21,322 nt of DNA from a virus: IMG/VR virus record IMGVR_UViG_3300001533_001120, positions 1 to 21,322 of that record; one strand, given 5' to 3'. Made by a program: the position numbers and the translations under genes. The notes beneath the pieces were generated by a model that made no database searches, was not told the DNA's origin, and worked only from the letters and a program-made list of their open reading frames with translations. Each line of letters begins with the position of its first letter. The first letter of the stretch is position 1. Shown here in pieces: positions 15,821 to 21,322 of this stretch.

Positions 15821-17778
15821 TATCTTGCTCCTAAATTCTGAGTAGCACTAGGTCTACCCGATTGCATGGTTCCCTGGCTTGATACCCTTTCTAGTGGATT
15901 ACTCATATCCGTAGGAGGTCTACCCCTAGGAGCTCCTCCAGGGGAAAGAGGACCTCCTGGGGTGTTTTGGGTAGAGGGGTTGCTACCCTGAGGGTTCATC
16001 CCTTGTAACTGAAGTCTCTTCTGTCTCAAGTAAGGAAGTAAATCCTCTAAATTCTTGAATCCAGAAAGCTCTGCAATTCTTTTCATTATTTCTCCCACAT
16101 CAGCCTTTGGAACCATAACAGGGTTCCCATCTTCACCCATTAAGGGTTCTCCTGTGTTTTGGTCTAATGCAGGTACGGTTGCTTTAGTTGAAATTTCTAA
16201 AAATCTTAACATCTTTTCTATTTCTGCTTGTTTTTCTGAAAATACAGACACACCCCTTGCTATAAAAGTAGGAGGTTCTGTTAACTGTATGTCCTCTTTG
16301 GTAATATCTGCTCTATGTTTTTCTTTTTCCCATTCCTCTGCTTTTTCCCTACCAAGTATTTGATAAGCAGGTGCACTTTCTAAAAATTTCAAATATAATT
16401 CCAACATAATTTCCAGAATAGATTCAAACGCTGGTTCAAAAGAATGTTTAACATCGTGTTTAATAGGTTCGGAAGCATTAGCCTGAATCATCTGGGTAGC
16501 ACCTAATGTTTCTGGTAGTCCAGCTTTATCAACAACGGGTGATATAACAGGAACAGCTTGAGTATTTCTCTGTATTTCATCCTTTAACATCCCTATTAGT
16601 TTTATTAAAGGTCCTAAAGCAGCAGCTTGAGAACTTGTATCCATCCAATACATAGCATGAGCAACATTTTCTACACCTGGTTGAGTTTTAAACATCTTAC
16701 CAGGATGAGAAATAATTGTGCCCTTCATTCCTACCATCTGACTTAGATTTACTACAGCCATAGGATTTGCTATAAGATTGATACAGTCCGTAAGTTTATT
16801 ATGTGCATTGGTTAATTCTTGAGCCATAGCTTCAATATCTTCGGCAGTACCAACACCCAACATTTCATTAGGTAGTCTATCCTTAGAGGCTTCTACAAAT
16901 TGTCTAGTTGTTTCGTAAGGATTTTCGTCTCTACGTATTATAACATCTCTATTTGCTAAAGTTATAATAGCATCCACATATTCATCTTCATATGGATTAA
17001 CTTGTGATACATCATATAAATCTCCCTCTAAGAGAGATTTAGGAACTTCCCCATGATACTCTAATAACTCTACCCTATTCTTTGTACTTCCCTGTTCTGG
17101 GGAATCGTTATCATCAGGATTATCATTCTGAGGCTGAGATGTATTATACAAATCTCCTATATTTTCATAGATCCCTTCATTTTCTAACATTCTTAGTTTG
17201 CCTATGAAAACATCCCTATATTGTAATACAACCCAACTGTCATTGATGTTCACTGACCCAGGATCGGGGAAAGTACTAAATACATCCAAGGTTTCAAATT
17301 CTGGTCCATGAAAAGTTGTTTTGCCTTGTTTATCTTTTTCATCTTTCCAATAAACCCTACCTAATGTGTATCCATACATTTCTCTTTGTTTCATAAAATC
17401 TTCCATTTGTCCATACAATCCACCCCTACGCTTACCAATACCCCTTAAACCGTAGGTAAGCAGATTCTTTGTATAGAACATCTTGCTTTCATCTTCTTTA
17501 GAACCTGGTTCCACATCAAAAGATTCATACCCCTTTGCAAATAATATATTCATAAATAAAGGTATTTTGATTCTTAATGCCTCTTTTAAGGAAGGAATGA
17601 CATAATTAGCCTGCCAGAACTCCTTCCTTGGGTCTCTTTGCCCTCTATATTGTTTATGATACCTTCTCATGGCATCATGTCTTGTTTGGAGTTCTCTTTT
17701 TGAATATGCCCATTGTTCTAAAACAAATTCTTTCAGGGCATCCTTTATAAATAAAGATTTCTCTTCTTCTTTAGCCAT
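15820..17778 (-). CDS. Portal protein
   Basis: A 652-aa protein directly after the large terminase gene. It has a Lys/Arg/Tyr-rich N-terminus (WAYSKRELQTRHDAMRRYHKQYRGQRDPRKEFWQ, residues about 17-50), a region describing the wing and stem (YGQMEDFMKQREMYGYTLGRVYWKDE), and the conserved late block MLGVGTAEDIEAMAQELTNAHNKLTDCINLIANP that lies near the stem/crown in portals of this type. The C-terminus is Pro/Gly-rich (SPGGAPRGRPPTDMSN). The length lies between T7 gp8 and the P22 portal. AGGAGATA lies upstream of the ATG. It forms the dodecameric DNA channel that docks the terminase and later the adaptor ring encoded at 11782-12474. Confidence 0.9.
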   Translation of the reverse strand: MAKEEEKSLFIKDALKEFVLEQWAYSKRELQTRHDAMRRYHKQYRGQRDPRKEFWQANYVIPSLKEALRIKIPLFMNILFAKGYESFDVEPGSKEDESKMFYTKNLLTYGLRGIGKRRGGLYGQMEDFMKQREMYGYTLGRVYWKDEKDKQGKTTFHGPEFETLDVFSTFPDPGSVNINDSWVVLQYRDVFIGKLRMLENEGIYENIGDLYNTSQPQNDNPDDNDSPEQGSTKNRVELLEYHGEVPKSLLEGDLYDVSQVNPYEDEYVDAIITLANRDVIIRRDENPYETTRQFVEASKDRLPNEMLGVGTAEDIEAMAQELTNAHNKLTDCINLIANPMAVVNLSQMVGMKGTIISHPGKMFKTQPGVENVAHAMYWMDTSSQAAALGPLIKLIGMLKDEIQRNTQAVPVISPVVDKAGLPETLGATQMIQANASEPIKHDVKHSFEPAFESILEIMLELYLKFLESAPAYQILGREKAEEWEKEKHRADITKEDIQLTEPPTFIARGVSVFSEKQAEIEKMLRFLEISTKATVPALDQNTGEPLMGEDGNPVMVPKADVGEIMKRIAELSGFKNLEDLLPYLRQKRLQLQGMNPQGSNPSTQNTPGGPLSPGGAPRGRPPTDMSNPLERVSSQGTMQSGRPSATQNLGAR

Positions 17779-17786
17779 GTTATCTC

Positions 17787-19136
17787 CTAAATTCCGCTAA
17801 ATATGTTAGCTTTTGATTTAGCATATTCTAATTCCGATTCATAATCGAATCTATCATCAAGGGCGATTGGATTCTTTTCAGCTACAGCGAAGTAACGCCA
17901 TGCGTCAGCAGCATGGTCATTTCCATCTCTTCTTGGGTTTGATGTATAGCAGTTCATTGTTCTGCTCCAGGTTTTAGAATAGGCTTCCAGGTGGTCTAAA
18001 AGTAGTCTGCATTTATTTTCATCAAAATATGCTCTACTGAACATGCTTCTTCCTGCTTCTATTCCTGCCTGATGAGATATTTTGGGTACAATCTGGAAAT
18101 TTATTCCATATTCCCTTGCAATCTCTATAGCTGGTTTGCCATCCTGGAACCATTGTTTTGCCCTTAAATCATGAGGTCCATAATGATTTCCATAAGTATA
18201 TCCTCTTTGAGCTAATACCTGGGCATAATGCTGGATTCCTTCACCCATATTTTCATAAAAATCAACAATATGGTAACGAGTAGGATAAACTTGATAAAAT
18301 ATTATCGAAGTAAAATCAGTAACACCAATATCCCATGCAGTATGTACAGGTCTAGAAGAATCCACAGGAACCTTGGTAATCCTGTCTCCTTCGTCTCTGA
18401 GTTTCTGGATTTCTCTTCCATAATAACTTCCTTCAATCCCCATTTCAAAGGAACAATAGTATTCCTGTTGAATCATTTCCTCAGACATGCCCTCTCTGCG
18501 TTCTTCTTCAATGTCCTCTTCTGTGAGGACCCCTGTTTCTGTTATAGGCAGAACCTGAGAAAACCATGTCTTAGGATTCATTTTGGCTACATTATAATGT
18601 AATCTGTAACCATGATTTCTCCCTCGTGGGGTATAGGGGAATATTGCTATTCCTTTATTTTCCCTCAAAATTGGTCTGATATACTCCCATGCCTGAGGGT
18701 TCTGAAGTGCATATTCAGAAAATACACACCAAATTGGATTAGTTCCCATTATTGCATCAAAATTGTCAGTTCCTATTATCTGGAACATAGAACCATTCTT
18801 CATACGGATTTTCATCTCGTCATTCCATGTAGTAGCCCTAAGTTCCTCAGGAATGAAGTCTAGGAACCTTTCGCCACTCCTTGTTATTCCATCCCAGATA
18901 ACCTTTTTCCCTTGAGCAAATGTGGGGAAGAAGTAATAATATGAACCTACTCCTCCATAGCCAGTCTGATTTTTTGTATCACACATAGCAGCAGCAGTTG
19001 CATTAATAATGGTTAAATCCTTGCCTGCCCTACGATGCCATACTAAATCATGTCTCCTATAGCCTCTTTCAAGTGCCCTAAAGAATGGTAACTGATAAAA
19101 TCTTGGTGTATAATTATATGGTAACTTAATCGCCAT
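17787..19136 (-). CDS. terL: Terminase large subunit
   Basis: A 449-aa packaging motor. The ATPase part shows a Walker A-like loop HRRAGKD (residues 34-40), a Walker B/catalytic carboxylate IWCVFSE (Glu141), and a coupling motif YTPRG (168-172). The nuclease part shows the three metal-binding Asp residues: AWDIGVTDF (Asp269), GPHDLRAKQW (Asp323) and HAADAWRY (Asp411). All catalytic positions are intact, so the enzyme should translocate and cut concatemeric DNA together with the small subunit. The ATG overlaps the end of the 63-aa gene by 11 bases. Its family, next to an N4-gp56 capsid protein and a T7/P22-type tail, supports a podovirus. Confidence 0.95.
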   Translation of the reverse strand: MAIKLPYNYTPRFYQLPFFRALERGYRRHDLVWHRRAGKDLTIINATAAAMCDTKNQTGYGGVGSYYYFFPTFAQGKKVIWDGITRSGERFLDFIPEELRATTWNDEMKIRMKNGSMFQIIGTDNFDAIMGTNPIWCVFSEYALQNPQAWEYIRPILRENKGIAIFPYTPRGRNHGYRLHYNVAKMNPKTWFSQVLPITETGVLTEEDIEEERREGMSEEMIQQEYYCSFEMGIEGSYYGREIQKLRDEGDRITKVPVDSSRPVHTAWDIGVTDFTSIIFYQVYPTRYHIVDFYENMGEGIQHYAQVLAQRGYTYGNHYGPHDLRAKQWFQDGKPAIEIAREYGINFQIVPKISHQAGIEAGRSMFSRAYFDENKCRLLLDHLEAYSKTWSRTMNCYTSNPRRDGNDHAADAWRYFAVAEKNPIALDDRFDYESELEYAKSKANIFSGI

Positions 19137-19317
19137 AATCTATATCAAAGTTCCTCGTATTCGTGGTATGTGGAGTATTTGATTCATTCATATTGTTCAG
19201 TATTTTGTGAACAGTAGAATCTATATGTTGCTGTTCAGCCCAATGACTATATAATTTCATTCTTTCTGTTAATGAAAGAGACGTGAACCAAAAACAAAGT
19301 CTTTCTTGTATATCCAT
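19126..19317 (-). CDS. Small unknown protein upstream of terminase (63 aa)
   Basis: A 63-aa protein with an N-terminal helix (MDIQERLCFWFTSLSLTERMKLYSHW) and a Thr/Asn-rich end. GGAGATA precedes the ATG, which overlaps the upstream stop (TAATG), and its own stop falls 11 bases into the terL gene. The tight coupling argues that it is a real, translated gene. No family is recognised. Confidence 0.65.
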   Translation of the reverse strand: MDIQERLCFWFTSLSLTERMKLYSHWAEQQHIDSTVHKILNNMNESNTPHTTNTRNFDIDYGD

Positions 19318-19553
19318 TATATCTCCTGTTTGCAGATGATTACTCTTACTGATTCCTCAGTATTCCATAATTCATCTAATTTTCCCATTAATCCATCATA
19401 TCCGTTAGTATCCAGGATAATCCTTAATCCCTTATCCATAGATGCTAATTTTTTACCCTTAATTTCTGCTATTTCAGCAAAAAATTCTACAGAATTGAAG
19501 TCAATGACTACTTTCTCTTCATCTCCTGGTAAATACTGTTCACTACTTTCCAT
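19317..19553 (-). CDS. Small unknown protein (78 aa)
   Basis: A 78-aa acidic protein with mixed alpha/beta pattern (EKVVIDFNSVEFFAEIAEIKG, GLRIILDTNGYDGLM, SVRVIICKQEI). The ATG at 19553 follows a strong GGGGGAAAG site. Its first 46 bases overlap the end of a 45-aa gene in another frame. The role is unknown. Confidence 0.65.
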   Translation of the reverse strand: MESSEQYLPGDEEKVVIDFNSVEFFAEIAEIKGKKLASMDKGLRIILDTNGYDGLMGKLDELWNTEESVRVIICKQEI

Positions 19554-19645
19554 TTAACTTTCCCCCTATATTTATTTACAGCCACTTTCTTGGCTTTATT
19601 CCATAACTTTTCATCACTTTTGGACCGTACAATATTTTTTGGCAT
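19508..19645 (-). CDS. Very small basic conserved-type phage protein (45 aa)
   Basis: The ATG at 19645 lies five bases after GAGGTG and opens 45 codons beginning MPKNIVRSKSDEKLWNKAKK and ending NSIYQEMKRK. The arrangement of an S-x-x-DExLWxKAK helix followed by IYxxM matches a short phage protein type found often near packaging and head genes. That is recognition from memory, so it needs a profile search. It is strongly basic and helical. It overlaps the next gene by 46 bases in a different frame, which is longer than the other overlaps in this operon. Confidence 0.7.
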   Translation of the reverse strand: MPKNIVRSKSDEKLWNKAKKVAVNKYRGKVKWKVVNSIYQEMKRK

Positions 19646-19654
19646 ACTGCACCT

Positions 19655-20086
19655 CTAGTGTCTTTCTCTAATTTGCCTCATTTTATCTCTAAGAGTTTGA
19701 TTTCTAGTAGATACTAAGTTAGCAGGTGTAGTACTCTTAGGAGAACTGACTTCTATACTAGGATTTGCTTGAGCACTGGCTAAATTAGTCTTAGGTTTAG
19801 AAGAACCCTTTGAAGCCGAGGGCTTCGAGGATGGCTTTGAGGATGTTGAAGGTCTCTTTTGTCCATATATCATCCTCTGGGCATTTAAAGAGGTACCAAC
19901 CCTTTCTTTGGTGTTATAATTCTTAGGTTTTGCTTTAGTTAGTTTGATGTTTTTATAATCTTCCTTGGTTTTAGCCCTACTTTTCCCTAAATCACTTAAT
20001 AAACTCTTTGTTTTAGGGTTATTACTCCCTAATTTTGTCAAATCTTTCTTTTTCTTCTCGTTCTCGTTCCCTTTTATCATCGCCAT
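19655..20086 (-). CDS. Basic Ser/Lys-rich, probably disordered protein (143 aa)
   Basis: A 143-aa protein dominated by Lys, Ser and Asn, with a low-complexity stretch SSKPSSKPSASKGSSKPK and a basic C-terminus (TLRDKMRQIRERH). The ATG at 20086 has AAGGAGAG eight bases upstream. Its first 65 bases overlap the end of the 103-aa gene in another frame. The composition suggests nucleic-acid or packaging-complex binding, but no domain is recognisable. Confidence 0.65.
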   Translation of the reverse strand: MAMIKGNENEKKKKDLTKLGSNNPKTKSLLSDLGKSRAKTKEDYKNIKLTKAKPKNYNTKERVGTSLNAQRMIYGQKRPSTSSKPSSKPSASKGSSKPKTNLASAQANPSIEVSSPKSTTPANLVSTRNQTLRDKMRQIRERH

Positions 20087-20333
20087 GACATTCTCTCCTT
20101 AACTCTTCGTACATATTTTTTAATTCTATATATAAATAATCTTTATCTAATGATTCAATCCAATCTTTTGTGAATACTTTTGCAATAGCCCATCTTTGAA
20201 AATTATAATATGTAAATAATATCATATGTTTTGTTTCATATTCAGGCATTTCCCTGAAGTATAAATAATAATTATCAGGTGCTATTTTCAAGAGTTGTTT
20301 AACAGCATGATCTTCAAACAATCTATAATTCAT
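20022..20333 (-). CDS. Unknown protein with aromatic core and Arg/Glu tail (103 aa)
   Basis: The first 80 residues are rich in Tyr, Phe and Trp (APDNYYLYFREMPEYETKHM, FTYYNFQRWAIAKVFTKDWIESL), suggesting a compact helical fold. The last 20 are almost pure charge (DDKREREREEKERFDKIRE). No Shine-Dalgarno site precedes the ATG at 20333. The start lies inside the end of the 25-aa gene, so translation probably depends on coupling. The function is unknown. Confidence 0.65.
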   Translation of the reverse strand: MNYRLFEDHAVKQLLKIAPDNYYLYFREMPEYETKHMILFTYYNFQRWAIAKVFTKDWIESLDKDYLYIELKNMYEELRRECHGDDKREREREEKERFDKIRE

Positions 20334-20400
20334 AAGAGGATACAGTTAAAATTATCATTACCCCTATAAAAACTTGAAACCATTCATTTAAAAACTCCAT
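20323..20400 (-). CDS. 25-aa predicted membrane peptide
   Basis: A short reading frame starts at the ATG directly abutting the stop of the terminase small subunit-like gene and stops at 20323, overlapping the start of the next gene by 11 bases. It encodes MEFLNEWFQV, then FIGVMIILTV, then SSYEL: a charged end, one hydrophobic segment of about 13 residues, and a polar end. It fills the otherwise empty gap exactly and links the two flanking genes by stop/start contact, which favours real translation. A weak GGAAG lies 11 bases upstream. It is too short for a classical holin; the role is unknown. Confidence 0.5.
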   Translation of the reverse strand: MEFLNEWFQVFIGVMIILTVSSYEL

Positions 20401-20814
20401 TTAGCTAATTTCTTCCGCCTCTTCCTCTTCAGAATATTTAGTAGGAATTACTTCCTCTTTTGCCTCTGTAGTTAAGAACTTCGTTATAAACACATTGAAA
20501 GGGTTACCAGTGTTTCTGATGTCCCTTACAGTAATGTCTGGTACAAACTTCTTCAGCAAAGCTATAAGTACTTTATCGGACTTATAAGCCCTGGAAATGA
20601 AGTGCTCTAAGAGCTTTTTACGTTTCCTTTTTTCTACTGTATTTATAGCTTGCCTAAGTTCTTCCAGATTGTATGTCCGTTTTTTCATCTTGCTCAATTG
20701 AGCTCCAGGAAGAAGTCTCCCTCTGGCATCCCTAGGAGCTACTTCATCTGGGGTCGGCAAGTACTCTGATTCTATATATTCTGGTTTATGGTCTATTCTA
20801 TTTTGTTCTTCCAT
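20401..20814 (-). CDS. Probable terminase small subunit
   Basis: A 137-aa protein that is first in the packaging operon. It has the segment RDARGRLLPGAQLSK (residues about 28-42), reminiscent of the R-x-DGT-F-xPGN-x-x motif in small-terminase-related phage proteins, then a basic helical region (TYNLEELRQAINTVEKRKRKK) and FISRAYKSDKVLIALLKKFVPDI, ending in a run of Glu. Position one before terL (after small genes) and the DNA-binding-like basic helices support TerS, which recognises the packaging site. AAAAGG lies six to eight bases before the ATG at 20814. The family call is moderate because TerS proteins diverge strongly. Confidence 0.65.
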   Translation of the reverse strand: MEEQNRIDHKPEYIESEYLPTPDEVAPRDARGRLLPGAQLSKMKKRTYNLEELRQAINTVEKRKRKKLLEHFISRAYKSDKVLIALLKKFVPDITVRDIRNTGNPFNVFITKFLTTEAKEEVIPTKYSEEEEAEEIS

Positions 20815-20843
20815 ATCAATCCTTTTCTTGTGTCTTATCCATT

Positions 20844-20865
20844 ACACACAAAACCGTTTGTGTGT
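20844..20865. promoter_or_regulatory. Perfect 9-bp palindrome in the operon leader
   Basis: ACACACAAA (20844-20852) and TTTGTGTGT (20857-20865) are exact reverse complements around a four-base loop. It lies about 30 bases upstream of the first gene. Neither side is followed by an immediate U tract, so it is not a convincing terminator. It could be an operator half-site pair or a leader hairpin. Confidence 0.5.
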
Positions 20866-20912
20866 CATATTTCCCTTTTTATTACACGCTAATTGACATT
20901 TTCTGGGTGTAT

Positions 20913-20942
20913 TATGTATGACATCTCGACTATCTATGTCAA
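20913..20942 (-). promoter_or_regulatory. Candidate promoter of the packaging/structural operon
   Basis: On the minus strand TTGACA (20942-20937) is a perfect -35. An 18-base spacer leads to TACATA (20918-20913), a weak -10. The -35 and spacer lie inside a 6-bp inverted repeat (TGACAT ... ATGTCA), which could be an operator. It would give a leader of about 90 bases before the terminase small subunit-like gene. A weak -10 would suit an activated late promoter. Confidence 0.4.
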
Positions 20943-20950
20943 CTTTACAG

Positions 20951-21021
20951 GTGACAAACCAACATTACCTGATTTCACAATTGGTTTGGAGCCAAGTATT
21001 TTACCATTAAACTATCGGCTC
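20951..21021 (-). tRNA. Degenerate tRNA-Trp(CCA)-like element
   Basis: Reading from 21021, the first 43 bases fit a tRNA position by position: acceptor GAGCCGA, TA, D arm GTTT-AATGGTA-AAAT, A, anticodon arm CTTGG-CTCCAAA-CCAAT with anticodon CCA (Trp) after the invariant T33. Four of the five anticodon-stem pairs form. After a five-base variable loop the T arm does not fold, and the 3' acceptor strand TTGTCAC pairs only partly, with two mismatches. Instead GAGCCGA can pair with the internal TTGGCTC (20995-20989), and CAAACCAA with TTGGTTTG (20988-20981 with 20962-20955). It is therefore a decayed tRNA, a tRNA-like piece of the adjacent RNA, or a two-hairpin structure resembling one, not a convincing functional tRNA. 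Confidence 0.3.
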
Positions 21022-21322
21022 TTTTCAGGGGGCACAACACCCGCATGGTTGAGTTAAGTTAATAACCTACCCACGACGCTCCCTCTACTACTTCTGCACA
21101 TGGCAGATTAGCTTTTGACTGCCCCACCTATCTTGCGAAAAGACCCTTGGTCTTTTATCAGCAGGGCAGTACCTTTTGCAATCAGGAAGGCAGAGGGTGT
21201 TGGCTTAAACCATGCCTTGCGGGAGAAGTCCTATAAACATCTCACTCTGATTGCCTACAGCCTACCTTTAGCCAACTTCAGTAGGCGGTTGATAATGGCA
21301 AGGTGAGCAGGAAACCCCACTC
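21022..21322 (-). ncRNA. Large structured noncoding RNA (ROOL/GOLLD-like candidate), partial
   Basis: Minus-strand sequence entering at the right edge folds into many mutually compatible helices: GCATGGTT with AACCATGC (21215-21208 / 21050-21043), CCCTCT with AGAGGG (21197-21192 / 21086-21081), ACTGCCC with GGGCAGT (21170-21164 / 21124-21118), AAAAGACC with GGTCTTTT (21156-21149 / 21145-21138), a TCTGC/GCAGA hairpin (21107-21093), and GCCTAC with GTAGGC (21286-21281 / 21265-21260). The loop of the last contains GTTGGCT (21276-21270), exactly complementary to AGCCAAC (21205-21199), a pseudoknot. GCAATCAG (21254-21247) matches CTGATTGC (21185-21178), a crossing or alternative helix. G+C is visibly higher than in the genes. 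No convincing gene occurs here. Phage location, size, complexity and an adjacent tRNA-like element resemble ROOL and GOLLD RNAs, but membership is inference. The 5' end lies outside the window. Confidence 0.6.

Noticed and set aside
20844-20880. Rho-independent terminator for plus-strand transcription
   Set aside because: The 9-bp stem is AT/GT-type and the T-rich stretch starts several bases away, interrupted by CATA and CCC. No plus-strand gene precedes it.
20951-21021. UGA recoding through a phage Trp tRNA
   Set aside because: The anticodon reads CCA, which decodes UGG, and the window's genes use TGG for Trp and end at normal stops, including TGA for the giant protein. There is no sign of recoding.
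21115-21306. 63-codon plus-strand reading frame across the right-end region
   Set aside because: It lies entirely within the densely paired RNA segment, has no ribosome binding site and encodes no recognisable pattern. Open frames by chance are expected in higher-GC structured DNA.
20951-21322. Group I intron, RNase P RNA or tmRNA
   Set aside because: No conserved core elements of these RNAs could be found (P7/P3 of group I, the GAGGAAAGTCC-like block of RNase P, or the tmRNA tag frame and T arm). An intron would also need the tRNA 3' half, which is missing.
1-21322. CRISPR array, insertion sequence or integrase
   Set aside because: No regularly spaced direct repeats, transposase motifs or integrase frames are seen. 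The only tandem repeat is the in-gene 30-bp duplication.

Overview
The window is the virion-assembly (late) half of a tailed, podovirus-type phage or prophage. It is AT-rich and almost every gene has a canonical Shine-Dalgarno site (AGGAG or GAGG type, often AGGAGATA), which fits a low-GC bacterial host such as a Firmicute- or Fusobacterium-like lineage. The host cannot be fixed from this sequence. No integrase, replication or lysis gene is visible, so lytic or temperate lifestyle is open. The absence of a tape measure, tail tube/sheath and tail-assembly-chaperone frameshift, together with an N4-gp56-type capsid protein, a T7 gp11/P22 gp4-like adaptor and a large internal virion protein, supports a short-tailed particle.

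Apart from one gene, everything is on the minus strand and reads right to left as one tightly packed operon. The order is: structured noncoding region (20815-21322), terminase small subunit-like gene, a 25-aa membrane peptide, five small unknown genes, terminase large subunit, portal, an 89-aa gene, acidic scaffold, major capsid protein, three small head/accessory genes, head-tail adaptor, tail tube/stabilisation protein, His-rich fibre-like protein, two coiled-coil virion proteins, a 1,819-aa internal virion protein, a 130-aa structural protein, a 188-aa protein built of GGFTLGG repeats, and the signal-peptide start of a gene that runs off the left edge. Start codons commonly overlap or touch the previous stop (TAATG, TAAATG), so translational coupling is likely.

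The exception is a plus-strand 169-aa lipoprotein with a transglutaminase-like Cys-His-Asp pattern (8645-9154). It sits between tail genes behind a near-perfect extended -10 promoter whose predicted start is at or next to the ATG. It looks like a moron cargo gene, possibly expressed from a leaderless mRNA.

The most notable region is the right end. Minus-strand sequence from beyond 21322 to about 21025 has higher G+C and contains a nested set of long complementary segments, including an exact 8-bp closing helix, a 7-bp loop pseudoknot and an 8-bp crossing helix. It runs directly into a degenerate tRNA-Trp(CCA)-like element. A large ornate RNA beside a tRNA in a phage resembles the ROOL and GOLLD classes, but class membership cannot be proven here. 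Other regulatory structure includes a long hairpin burying the capsid gene's ribosome binding site, and two G-rich attenuator hairpins downstream of the capsid gene.
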